6,504 bases of DNA from an uncultured Bacilli bacterium (GCA_947627965.1 CANQYA010000056.1:1-6504), one strand, 5' to 3'. Numbered from the stretch's first letter, positions 1-5,887 are shown. Program-made: numbers and translations. The notes: generated by a model from the letters alone, not told the origin.

Positions 1-23
1 AATAAAATCAATTTGCTATCATT

Positions 24-58
24 ATAGAAAAAACCCCATTTTCAAATCAAAATGGAGT
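24..58 (-). terminator. Intrinsic terminator of the cdaA-cdaR transcript
   Basis: Read on the minus strand, a 10-bp stem (58-49 with 42-33, ACTCCATTTT against AAAATGGGGT with one T.G wobble) closes a 6-base loop. It is followed by six Ts (33-28) and TCTA. The hairpin starts about 25 bases after the cdaR stop. On the plus strand the wobble becomes a C.A mismatch, but TTTTATTATT follows, so weak bidirectional action is possible. It ends the operon before any third gene. Confidence 0.85.
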
Positions 59-89
59 TTTATTATTATTATTATTTTTATTATTATTT
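58..89. repeat. ATT/TTA trinucleotide low-complexity tract
   Basis: A run of TTA/ATT triplets, interrupted once by TTTTT, fills the gap between the cdaR stop codon and the terminator hairpin. It runs into the last codons of cdaR. It is a simple-sequence tract that could vary in length by slippage. No function is apparent. Confidence 0.6.
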
Positions 90-1430
90 AGTTATCTTAA
101 CACGGATTGTTCTTACTCGCGAAGTATATGTCAATCTAGTATCTTCACCAGTTACTTGAACTTTAACTTCATGTTCACCCTCAGTTAATCCTGTTAAATC
201 AACATAAGCTGTAATAGTAGAAGTATCTAAAGCATCAAGAACTGACTTACTACCATTTACAATAACTGATACCGTACTGTATTCTTCATTTAAAGCTTGA
301 ACTACATATCCTTCTTTCAAATTAGTTGTCCTAATTCTAATACCACTAATTTCTTTTGATAAAATATTATCTAACGTTAAACTTACAGTAATTGTTTTAA
401 CACTTATCTCACGTACCCCAGTAGGTTTAGTTAAATTAACCGTATAAGTTTTATTATCAGTAACATTTGAAACATCTATTGTTACAGGTAAATATTCAAT
501 ATCTTTTAAAGCTTGTTCATCACCATAAATAGTAACTTCTTTAACACTAGGAGTTAAAGTATTGACAGCTTTACCATCAGGAGTTCCTTCAGGTATTACT
601 CTTATTGGTACTACTTTGCTAGGAGATGCAATCTTAATTACAGCTTCCACCGTTTTTGGTACTATTTCAACATCGACAACATTACCGTTTTTATCGTAAG
701 CAACTAGTGGAATATCAGCTAAAGTTGTACTACCAACATTTGGTCTTGCTATATTATCGACATCAACTAAAGCTTTTACCGAAGCAACTTCACTTAATTT
801 ATATCCCGCACCTTTAATTACTACTGTTCCTCTACTTAAAGTAACATTTTCTATATTTAACTTAGTATCCAAATGATCCTTATGCATAACGTCGTATGTC
901 AATTCTCTATTTTCTGATATTTTCTCATAAATAGTAATAGATATATTAGAATTATCCAATTGATAATCGACAGAAGAAACAGCCTCTTTATACTTTAATG
1001 TTACTTGATGAGTACCAGGTGATAATCCTGTCAAATCGACTGTAACTTCATTACTAGGATATTGTTTAGCTAAATATACATCCCATTTTCGACCTATTAA
1101 TGTAACGTCAACTGACTCAGGTAATCCCTCTACAACATAAGCTTCTTCATTATATATTGCTTTTACTTTTTGACCATACAATCTTTCAGCTGAATTATCT
1201 AAAGTAGTAAACTTATTATCAATAGCAAAAAAAGTTATTAACGCTCCAATTAAAGATATTATTACAAGAGATTGTCTATTAGTTAAAACTTTCTCAAAAC
1301 TATGACCATTATTTTTGAAAAAATCAGTAATTAATAAAATTAACTTTGTTATCGGTGTTATTACCCATTTATCAAAGAGGTTAGCTATTTTAATAAATAT
1401 ATTCTTTTTACCTTTACTTGTTTTCTTCAT
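84..1430 (-). CDS. cdaR: CdaR, YbbR-domain regulator of the diadenylate cyclase CdaA
   Basis: CdaR is a membrane-anchored extracytoplasmic protein that binds CdaA and modulates c-di-AMP synthesis. Counting from the longest possible start (1445), a very basic N-terminus (KKTSKGKK) leads to an amphipathic or hydrophobic stretch (about 28-43). A clear membrane segment follows at about 59-75 (SLVIISLIGALITFFAI). The remaining ~375 residues are beta-rich YbbR-type repeats, for example the V.V.G.......L....ITAYVDLTGL.EGEH.V.V pattern at the C-terminus and DLTGLSPGTHQVTL near the front. I count about four repeats. B. subtilis CdaR is a little longer, with four. I prefer the second Met (1430) as start, because GAGGAA lies 8 bases before it while the ATG at 1445 has no good SD. 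The gene overlaps the end of cdaA by 17 bases, which implies translational coupling. Confidence 0.9.
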   Translation of the reverse strand: MKKTSKGKKNIFIKIANLFDKWVITPITKLILLITDFFKNNGHSFEKVLTNRQSLVIISLIGALITFFAIDNKFTTLDNSAERLYGQKVKAIYNEEAYVVEGLPESVDVTLIGRKWDVYLAKQYPSNEVTVDLTGLSPGTHQVTLKYKEAVSSVDYQLDNSNISITIYEKISENRELTYDVMHKDHLDTKLNIENVTLSRGTVVIKGAGYKLSEVASVKALVDVDNIARPNVGSTTLADIPLVAYDKNGNVVDVEIVPKTVEAVIKIASPSKVVPIRVIPEGTPDGKAVNTLTPSVKEVTIYGDEQALKDIEYLPVTIDVSNVTDNKTYTVNLTKPTGVREISVKTITVSLTLDNILSKEISGIRIRTTNLKEGYVVQALNEEYSTVSVIVNGSKSVLDALDTSTITAYVDLTGLTEGEHEVKVQVTGEDTRLTYTSRVRTIRVKITK

Positions 1431-2244
1431 ATATTTCTTCCTCATTTACTTCGTCTTCAAAATCTATTTCCTGTTTTGGTCTTAATTCGTCTATTAACAT
1501 CATTCTTACATCATCTATTGATAAGTTATAAAATAATTCCCCTTTAACGGCAATAGATAATCTTCCTGTTTCTTCAGATACAACCAAAGAAATACAATCT
1601 GTTTCTTCTGTAATTCCAATCGCTGCTCTATGCCTCGTTCCTAAACGTTTATTATTCTTGATATTGTTACTAGTAGGGAATACGGCTCCTGCACAACTTA
1701 CTCTATCTCCTTGAATTATAACACCACCATCGTGTAATGGGTTATTTGGGAAAAAGATAGAAATCAATAATTCACTCGATAAATCACCATATATCTTTTT
1801 AGCTCTATTAATATAATCAGCTAAACTAATATCACGTTCAATAACGATTAAAGCACCAATTCTTGACTTTCTTAAATAATCCATTGCTTGAACAATCTCA
1901 TAAACTAATCTCTCACGTTCATCGACTGTTAAAACTTTATGACGCCCAAGTAATTGACTTCTTCCCAATTGCTCCAAAACATTTCTAATTTCAGGTTGAA
2001 AAATAATTATTAAAGCAAGTGGTCCCCACATAATTAAATATTCTAGTAATAATCCTATTGTAACAAAATGAAAAATATCGGACACAATCTTCAAAACAGC
2101 AATTATTACTACGCCTTTAAAAATTAAAGTTAGTTTAACATTATTCTTTATATTCTTTAAAATGTAATAAAAAATTAGCCATACTATTAAAATATCTACG
2201 GTTTTATTTATAATTGATAATATACCATCAACTGTTATTGTCAT
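1414..2244 (-). CDS. cdaA: CdaA, membrane-bound diadenylate cyclase (c-di-AMP synthase)
   Basis: The enzyme condenses two ATP into c-di-AMP, the second messenger controlling potassium and osmolyte transport and wall homeostasis in Bacillota. The 276 residues fit the family (B. subtilis CdaA is about 273). Three N-terminal membrane helices are visible at about 14-30, 38-57 and 62-82. A short linker with QPEIRNVLEQLGR leads to the cytoplasmic DAC domain (about 105-245). The two signature motifs are PLHDGG (D172-G173-G174) and GTRHRAA (R204-H205-R206), followed by SEETG. The usual DGA is DGG here. The C-terminal tail is strongly acidic (EDEVNEEEIYEEN). The start is supported by AAGGAG 7 bases before ATG. 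The gene is the first of a two-gene operon with cdaR. Confidence 0.96.
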   Translation of the reverse strand: MTITVDGILSIINKTVDILIVWLIFYYILKNIKNNVKLTLIFKGVVIIAVLKIVSDIFHFVTIGLLLEYLIMWGPLALIIIFQPEIRNVLEQLGRSQLLGRHKVLTVDERERLVYEIVQAMDYLRKSRIGALIVIERDISLADYINRAKKIYGDLSSELLISIFFPNNPLHDGGVIIQGDRVSCAGAVFPTSNNIKNNKRLGTRHRAAIGITEETDCISLVVSEETGRLSIAVKGELFYNLSIDDVRMMLIDELRPKQEIDFEDEVNEEEIYEENK

Positions 2245-2276
2245 ATAATTTCTCCTTCGTACCCTCGTACTACCTT

Positions 2277-2305
2277 ATTATACAAAAAAAGAGATAAATA
2301 GTAAA
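2277..2305 (-). promoter_or_regulatory. Sigma-A-type promoter of cdaA-cdaR
   Basis: On the minus strand, TTTACT (2305-2300) is followed by a 17-base spacer and a perfect TATAAT (2282-2277), placed about 33 bases before the cdaA start. The -35 box lies inside the hairpin of the preceding gene's terminator, whose T-tract runs almost into the -10 box. The predicted start is near 2270. The leader is short, leaving no room for a riboswitch. Confidence 0.7.
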
Positions 2306-2321
2306 CTAATATTTTCTCTTT
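2284..2321 (-). terminator. Intrinsic terminator after the Asn/Pro-rich membrane protein
   Basis: On the minus strand AAAGAGA-AAATA pairs with TATTT-(A)-TCTCTTT: a 12-bp stem with one bulged base and a 9-base loop, directly followed by more Ts. It begins 9 bases after the stop of the 2331-2834 gene. It separates that gene from cdaA while sharing bases with the cdaA promoter. Confidence 0.75.
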
Positions 2322-2330
2322 TAATATTTA

Positions 2331-2834
2331 TTATTGCTTAGGTGGGGTTAAATTTGACATTCCATTTGGACTACTATTGCCGTTATTTGGTACTTGATTA
2401 ATTACATTATTAGGTTGTGTTACATTGACAGGTTGCACAGTTCCATTAGTAGGAGGATTAGAAAAATTTATAACATTACTAGCAACTTGTGGAATAGCAT
2501 TATTAGTAGGATTAACATTATTACTTACTGGTTGTAAGATAGGTACACTATTTCCCTGTGGTACAACATTGGGATTACTTATAGTAGTAGCCGAAACTTG
2601 CGGAATAGCAGTAGGAATAGAAGTATTATTATTATCAAGACCTGAACTAAGATCAACTGTTCCATTATCTAAAACAGGAAAAGATGCATTCATTCCCATT
2701 TTAATTAAGTCATTATTCTTTCGCTCTCCTAAATAACCTATAATAGCAAAAATTAAAATAGTATTAACAACTAAAATAGTATAATATATCCAACCATCAA
2801 TCATATCTCTAAAAAAGACAATTATAAAATCCAC
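2331..2834 (-). CDS. Membrane-anchored protein with long Asn/Pro/Gln/Thr-rich tail, function unknown
   Basis: I do not recognise this family. The 167 residues split in two. A short N-terminus with one membrane segment (about 15-36, YYTILVVNTILIFAIIGY) is followed by a small charged patch (GERKNNDLIK). A low-complexity tail (about 50-167) is rich in Asn, Pro, Val, Thr, Ser and Gln and carries only four charged residues. The tail contains a repeated AIPQV unit (76-80 and 113-117). The start codon is GTG at 2834, with AGGGGTGA a suitable distance upstream. The next in-frame Met (residue 11) lacks such a site. Positive charges lie mainly after the helix, which would put the tail inside, though a surface tail is also possible. 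It sits alone between the Fem genes and cdaA with its own promoter and terminator, so an envelope role is a guess from context. Confidence 0.75.
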   Translation of the reverse strand: MDFIIVFFRDMIDGWIYYTILVVNTILIFAIIGYLGERKNNDLIKMGMNASFPVLDNGTVDLSSGLDNNNTSIPTAIPQVSATTISNPNVVPQGNSVPILQPVSNNVNPTNNAIPQVASNVINFSNPPTNGTVQPVNVTQPNNVINQVPNNGNSSPNGMSNLTPPKQ

Positions 2835-2857
2835 ACTGTCACCCCTATTCTTTTATA

Positions 2858-2886
2858 ATATTACCATTATTTTATTATTTTTACAA
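2858..2886 (-). promoter_or_regulatory. Promoter of the Asn/Pro-rich membrane protein gene
   Basis: On the minus strand TTGTAA (2886-2881), a 17-base spacer ending in TGG, and TAATAT (2863-2858) form an extended -10 promoter. It begins directly after the stop codon of the second FemAB gene. I see no terminator hairpin between that stop and this promoter, so read-through from the Fem operon is possible. Confidence 0.5.
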
Positions 2887-2889
2887 TTA

Positions 2890-4200
2890 TTACAAATGTT
2901 TTTTTATTCTATTTAACAAATTCTTGATAAAACGATAACTTTTATATGATGCTTTGTAAAGGAAATATAATGGTTTATTGACAATTAAATCAAATTCCCC
3001 TATTAATTCGACGACATATCCACCAAAATCTCTTTTAAAAGAATATAGTCCATATAAAGGATTTTTTTCGTCAAAAACACCTGTTATTCCATAGAAATTA
3101 TACCTAGAATAATTATTTAAAATAGCTAGTTTCATACCTTCCCAATGAACTGTATACGCTGATTGAAATTCCATAAATTTTTGATATGAACCACCTACTA
3201 AAGATAATACTTCATTTCCATATATTAAAAACAAAATACCGCCCAATGGAACAATATCCCCATTTTCTTTTCTTATCTTTTCTATTTTTTCCCTTTTCTT
3301 TTTAAGGCGATCAATATTAGCCATACTTTCTTCTTGTTTAGCTAAATATTTCTTTTCATTCATTTTAGAAGGATCCATTTCATATTTTGTTTTACGATTA
3401 TCCATTTCTTCTTTAATATCATTAATTTCTTTAGTAAGAGATTGACTTAATTCCTTAGTATATAGTTCAGCAATTAATATTTTTAAAATATTATTTTTAC
3501 CCCCTAAATGTTTATACATTTCTTGATAATATTTTAAAGGTCTATCGATAAAGTCACGACGATCTCCTGTATGTTGCATTATATCTTTAAAAAGAGGTAA
3601 TTCGTCTTCTTTTATTTCACGTGTTCTAATAAAATCACGTTCATTTTTACGTAATATCTGTCTAGTTTTAGGATCCATATCCTTCATAACATCTTCAATT
3701 GTCCTATCCTTAGTATCAGTAACAAAAATCCACCTTGGTTGCAATGTATCTTGTAACAAATTAAAACCAAAATGTTTATAACCAAGTTTAATTAAATTAT
3801 TATAAGCTTGCTTATTATTCTTACCGCCCTCAACCATATCACCATTAATATCTCGTTCTTGATAAGATAAATACGGATCTATTTTTATAAAAATACCTTT
3901 CTTCTTTTTAACAAATTTTTTTATTTCTATCGTAAACTCTTTTAATAAATCATAATTATTATAATCAATTAAAAAGCCCCTAGGTGAATAAAACATATTT
4001 CTTTTTATAGGTGTCATTTTAGATAATAATAAGCACCCTGCTACTACTTTTCCTTCATCATTTTTTAAACCCAATAAATAACTTTTCCAACCATTCTCAC
4101 TTTTTAAATCTCCCCACTCTTTAGTTTGATGGAAACTAATAAGTGGATTTTTAATAGCAAAATCTTTAAATTCTTTATCGGTTAATTCTACTAGTTCCAT
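2890..4200 (-). CDS. FemAB/FemX/MurM-type peptidoglycan bridge aminoacyltransferase (second of pair)
   Basis: This family transfers amino acids from aminoacyl-tRNA to the stem-peptide amino group of lipid-linked wall precursor, building the interpeptide bridge at the inner membrane face. The 436 residues match the family's ~400-440. Visible features are the N-terminal GNAT-like fold with FHQTKEWGDLK (23-33), the SPRGFLIDY motif (72-80) and IFIKIDP (103-109). The LQPRWIFV strand (153-160) opens the second half. A Lys/Glu-rich coiled-coil arm (about 249-312) precedes VPLGGILFLIYGNEV, and GLYSFKRDFGG (384-394) lies near the end. The C-terminus is basic and amphipathic, suiting membrane contact. 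The SD (AGAGGTGA) overlaps the TAG stop of the upstream paralogue and only 9 bases separate them, so the two are co-translated. The transferred amino acid cannot be read from sequence. Confidence 0.88.
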   Translation of the reverse strand: MELVELTDKEFKDFAIKNPLISFHQTKEWGDLKSENGWKSYLLGLKNDEGKVVAGCLLLSKMTPIKRNMFYSPRGFLIDYNNYDLLKEFTIEIKKFVKKKKGIFIKIDPYLSYQERDINGDMVEGGKNNKQAYNNLIKLGYKHFGFNLLQDTLQPRWIFVTDTKDRTIEDVMKDMDPKTRQILRKNERDFIRTREIKEDELPLFKDIMQHTGDRRDFIDRPLKYYQEMYKHLGGKNNILKILIAELYTKELSQSLTKEINDIKEEMDNRKTKYEMDPSKMNEKKYLAKQEESMANIDRLKKKREKIEKIRKENGDIVPLGGILFLIYGNEVLSLVGGSYQKFMEFQSAYTVHWEGMKLAILNNYSRYNFYGITGVFDEKNPLYGLYSFKRDFGGYVVELIGEFDLIVNKPLYFLYKASYKSYRFIKNLLNRIKKHL

Positions 4201-4209
4201 ATTTCACCT

Positions 4210-5496
4210 CTACTTACGCATTTTAGCTATTTTCTTTACTATATTACGATATATTGGTACTAATTTAGTAAAAACAAAATACATAAATTTATTAGTAACA
4301 TAATCAAATTCCCCCATAAATTCTATATAATTACCACCAAATTTTTTCTTAAACTCATGTAATCCTAAAAGATGATTAGTATCCCTCAAATCCCCAATAG
4401 TACCAAATTGATCATATATTTTAATCCCTTTTTTATAATAATAATTTATATGTTCATAATACGTCTTATAATTAGTATAAGTTTCTGATAATATATTATG
4501 ATTACCAGCATATAAAACCCAAGCTTTATTACCATACTCAATAATAAAATGAGCACTTAAAGGAATTATATTCCCATACTTTTCTTTAGCATTTTGATAC
4601 TTTTCTATATCACTACTTATTTTTTCTATTCTTTTTTCTAATTCCTTTTTCTTACTTTTAGCACTCTTAGATAATTCTTCTTTATCTAAAGGTTTTAATT
4701 CACTTTCTAACTTACTTAATTCTTCCTTATTTTTATTTAATATTTTATCTATATTTATTTTACCAATAAAAAGATTACATAAGTCTAAATTATGCCATAT
4801 TTCATAAAGAGTTTCATAATATTTTTTATTGTGCGTAACAAAATCTTTCCTATTTTCGGTTAAAAGCATTAATTGAAAAAAAGTATCAATATCGTCTTTA
4901 GTTCCAATACTTACTTCTACTTCATAATCATTAGCTTTCTTTATTCTTTGTTTAGTCGTTTTAGAAAAATTATTTTCTATTTCTTCCCAAGACTTATTAA
5001 AATCAATTCTAAAAGTATACCTAGGTTGCATTGTTTCAAAATTCTTAGTAAAACCTAAATGTTTAAACCCTATCTTCTTTAAATTATTAAATATTTTTTC
5101 TCTATCATATTCTTGTTTTATTTCTTCATTATTGCTATCTTCTTCATGCCAAATAATATCAGGATCTATTTTTAAAAAAATAGCTTTCTTAGTTTTAATA
5201 AAATCAATTATTTTTTTAGTAAATTCAGTAACTAATTCATAATTAGAAAAATCAATAACAAATCCCCTAGGAGCATAAAAATAAGAATATCCTAAAGGTA
5301 AATGTTTTTGTAATAATAAAGTTCCTGCTAAAATATTATCCTTATTATCGACAAGCCCCATATAATAAGGTGTTACATTTTTTTCTAGTCTTGCAAATTC
5401 ACCCCAATAATAAGATTGTAAAAAATGTGACTTTAAAGAATGATTTTTAACATATTCATCATATTTAATCCCATCAAGTTCTACTAATTTATTCAC
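4210..5496 (-). CDS. FemAB/FemX/MurM-type peptidoglycan bridge aminoacyltransferase (first of pair)
   Basis: A 428-residue paralogue of the downstream gene, with the same order of motifs: FLQSYYWGEFARLEK (25-39), APRGFVIDF (75-83), IFLKIDP (106-112) and MQPRYTFRIDF (156-166). A coiled-coil arm (about 253-305, repeated KEELSK/KKKELEKRIEKI) is followed by IPLSAHFIIEYGNKAWVLYAGN and GLHEFKKKFGG (378-388). In the family, the arm belongs to the tRNA-engaging domain and the two GNAT-like halves bind precursor. Two adjacent, diverged copies fit stepwise addition of a bridge of at least two residues, as MurM then MurN or FemX then FemA, but the order of action is inference. The start is GTG (5496) with AAGGTG five bases upstream; no ATG nearby fits better. 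It heads the Fem operon under an extended -10 promoter. Confidence 0.88.
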   Translation of the reverse strand: MNKLVELDGIKYDEYVKNHSLKSHFLQSYYWGEFARLEKNVTPYYMGLVDNKDNILAGTLLLQKHLPLGYSYFYAPRGFVIDFSNYELVTEFTKKIIDFIKTKKAIFLKIDPDIIWHEEDSNNEEIKQEYDREKIFNNLKKIGFKHLGFTKNFETMQPRYTFRIDFNKSWEEIENNFSKTTKQRIKKANDYEVEVSIGTKDDIDTFFQLMLLTENRKDFVTHNKKYYETLYEIWHNLDLCNLFIGKINIDKILNKNKEELSKLESELKPLDKEELSKSAKSKKKELEKRIEKISSDIEKYQNAKEKYGNIIPLSAHFIIEYGNKAWVLYAGNHNILSETYTNYKTYYEHINYYYKKGIKIYDQFGTIGDLRDTNHLLGLHEFKKKFGGNYIEFMGEFDYVTNKFMYFVFTKLVPIYRNIVKKIAKMRK

Positions 5497-5517
5497 TATA
5501 ACACCTTCTTATAAAGT

Positions 5518-5547
5518 ATTATAACAAAAAAAAGAGTTATATAAAAG
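5518..5547 (-). promoter_or_regulatory. Extended -10 promoter of the Fem operon
   Basis: On the minus strand TGT-TATAAT (5526-5518) is a perfect extended -10. The -35 region (around 5546-5541, TTTTAT) is weak and lies in the loop and stem of the preceding terminator. The predicted start is near 5511, giving a leader of only about 15 bases before the GTG start. Confidence 0.6.
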
Positions 5548-5557
5548 CATATAATTC
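5526..5557 (-). terminator. Intrinsic terminator, probably the original one of the RT-MutS gene
   Basis: On the minus strand GA-A-TTATAT pairs with ATATAA-C-TC (one A.C mismatch) around a 6-base GCTTTT loop, followed by eight Ts. The hairpin starts with the GAATT that directly follows the stop codon of the duplicated gene tail (5558-5560). That spacing suggests this was the native terminator of the RT-MutS gene before a cassette separated them. It also shields the Fem promoter it abuts. Confidence 0.65.
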
Positions 5558-5577
5558 TTACATTGTATCGACATAAT
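5553..5577. repeat. 25-bp direct repeat, left copy
   Basis: Identical over 25 bases to 5931-5955 (AATTCTTACATTG... to ...CGACATAAT). With one mismatch the match extends to 29 bases (5553-5581). In minus-strand reading it holds the end of a coding frame (YVDTM-stop) plus five bases after the stop. The sequence is complex enough, including TATCGAC, that chance identity is unlikely even in AT-rich DNA. Confidence 0.9.
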
Positions 5578-5596
5578 ATTTTTTAATTAAATCAAC
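5558..5596 (-). pseudogene. Stump of an RT-MutS-like C-terminus
   Basis: In minus-strand reading the 12 codons VDLIKKYYVDTM and a TAA stop are preceded in frame by TAG. The intact gene ends KLLKDYVDTM. Beyond the exact repeat, only about one codon either side of one mismatch stays alike, so the stump is a short gene tail and not a functional frame. It is what an element inserted at a gene's 3' end, or a recombination between related gene tails, would leave behind. Confidence 0.5.
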
Positions 5597-5599
5597 CTA

Positions 5600-5627
5600 T
5601 TTAAAATTCTTATTTTTATTGTATAAT
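5600..5627 (+). promoter_or_regulatory. Promoter of the toxin mRNA
   Basis: TTTAAA (5600-5605), a 16-base spacer and a perfect TATAAT (5622-5627). The predicted start is near 5634-5636 (AGGAACT). It is the only plausible plus-strand promoter ahead of the small toxin frame. Confidence 0.65.
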
Positions 5628-5657
5628 GTAATTAGGAACTCGTAGCAGTTGGGTGCT

Positions 5658-5686
5658 TACCTCCAATTCTCAAAAGAGAGGAGGTA
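5658..5686 (+). promoter_or_regulatory. SD-sequestering hairpin of the toxin mRNA
   Basis: TACCTCC (5658-5664) is perfectly complementary to GGAGGTA (5680-5686), which is the Shine-Dalgarno of the toxin frame. TCTC (5668-5671) pairs with GAGA (5676-5679) around an AAAA loop, leaving only AAT bulged. Eleven pairs would bury the ribosome site, so toxin translation should need refolding of the leader. Confidence 0.8.
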
Positions 5687-5693
5687 TGATATT

Positions 5694-5783
5694 ATGAAGA
5701 AAAAAGATTTGTTAATCGTATTTCTAATATTAATTATCATTTTACTCATAGTTTCTCTTATGATCCTATGTATAAAGAAATAG
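5694..5783 (+). CDS. Small hydrophobic peptide, probable type I toxin
   Basis: A 29-residue frame, too short for usual gene calling, starts with ATG at 5694 and ends at TAG. The SD is near-perfect (AGAGAGGAGG, about 9 bases upstream). The peptide begins MKKKDLLIVF, runs through about 22 Ile/Leu/Val-rich residues as a single membrane helix, and ends LCIKK. Basic caps on both ends of one helix are typical of membrane-acting type I toxins of Gram-positives (Fst/Ldr, TxpA, BsrG and holin-like groups). It lacks the Pro and Trp seen in many Fst peptides, so I do not assign it to a named family. An occluded SD, a long 5'-3' pairing and a convergent antisense RNA support the toxin reading. It could alternatively be a small regulatory membrane peptide. 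Confidence 0.72.
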   Translation: MKKKDLLIVFLILIIILLIVSLMILCIKK

Positions 5784-5815
5784 CACCTAATTTACATTAA
5801 GTGCATCCTATTTTT
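5783..5815. terminator. Palindromic hairpin just after the toxin stop, likely bidirectional terminator
   Basis: GCAC-C-TAAT (5783-5791), loop TTAC, ATTA-A-GTGC (5796-5804): eight pairs with one internal mismatch. On the plus strand CTATTTTT follows (5809-5815). On the minus strand TATTTCTTT follows (5782-5774). On the minus strand it is the best candidate end for the antisense RNA. On the plus strand it could give a shorter toxin mRNA that lacks the 3' pairing arm. Confidence 0.5.
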
Positions 5816-5859
5816 AGGGTAAGCACTCAACTTGGATTTGTTGCGTGTTCCCTTTTTTT
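5816..5859 (+). terminator. Terminator of the full-length toxin mRNA
   Basis: AGGG pairs with CCCT, then GCAC with GTGT and CAAC with GTTG (small bulges and mismatches between) around a TTGGATTT loop. Seven Ts follow (5853-5859). The 5' arm contains the GGTAAGCACTCAACT segment that is also complementary to the mRNA leader, so terminator folding and leader pairing compete. The loop begins CUUG, a possible U-turn (YUNR) of the kind used for antisense contact in the Fst system. Confidence 0.7.
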
Positions 5860-5887
5860 ATTTTATGCAAGTTTCCTTGACGTATTC

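Larger units (their letters stand above)
5634..5859 (+). ncRNA. Predicted structured toxin mRNA with self-pairing ends
   Basis: The predicted transcript of about 220 bases runs from the promoter to the T-tract at 5853-5859. Its 5' leader (5647-5661, AGTTGGGTGCTTACC) can pair with 5818-5832 near the 3' end (GGTAAGCACTCAACT): 15 pairs with a single G.U. This long-range 5'-3' closure is typical of type I toxin mRNAs. The same leader bases 5658-5661 are also needed for the hairpin that hides the SD, so the two folds compete. A third option pairs GGTGCT (5652-5657) with AGCACC (5782-5787). Ends are predicted from motifs only. Confidence 0.6.
5774..5881 (-). ncRNA. Predicted antisense antitoxin RNA
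   Basis: A strong minus-strand promoter implies a transcript starting near 5881, convergent with and complementary to the 3' half of the toxin mRNA. It would end around 5774, giving about 108 bases. It opens with a tight CAAG-GAAA-CTTG stem-loop (5879-5868) closed by a GNRA tetraloop, a common 5' stabiliser. An A-rich linker and the complement of the toxin terminator follow. It contains AGTTGAGTGCTTACC (5832-5818), a near copy of the toxin leader (one base different), and a second partial copy (AGGTGCT, 5788-5782). No reading frame of note lies in it. Both ends are inferred. Confidence 0.6.

Noticed and set aside
1430..1445. ATG at 1445 as the cdaR start
   Set aside because: It lacks a good ribosome site, while the in-frame ATG at 1430 has GAGGAA at proper spacing, formed partly by the first ATG's own codons.
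2245..2276. c-di-AMP riboswitch or other structured leader before cdaA
   Set aside because: The predicted transcript start leaves only about 25 bases of leader. The small GTAC-GAGG-GTAC pairing there is too short to mean anything.
2425..2736. Plus-strand open frame of 103 codons
   Set aside because: It is entirely antisense to the low-complexity Asn/Pro tail of the 2331-2834 gene, whose codon bias keeps the reverse frame open. I noted no convincing SD or promoter for it.
4873..5058. Plus-strand open frame of 61 codons
   Set aside because: It lies antisense inside the first FemAB gene, is Phe/Ser/Ile-rich as expected from reverse-reading Lys/Glu codons, and I noted no initiation signals for it.
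5686..5697. ATG at 5686 overlapping the toxin SD
   Set aside because: It opens only three codons (M-I-L) before TGA and sits on the end of the SD itself.
5634..5859. Retron-type msr-msd ncRNA next to the RT gene (the 15-bp inverted repeat looking like a1/a2)
   Set aside because: It is on the opposite strand from the RT and downstream of it, and it contains a good SD and a hydrophobic frame plus a convergent promoter. A type I toxin-antitoxin fits all of this better. Finding branched cDNA from this locus would reverse the view.
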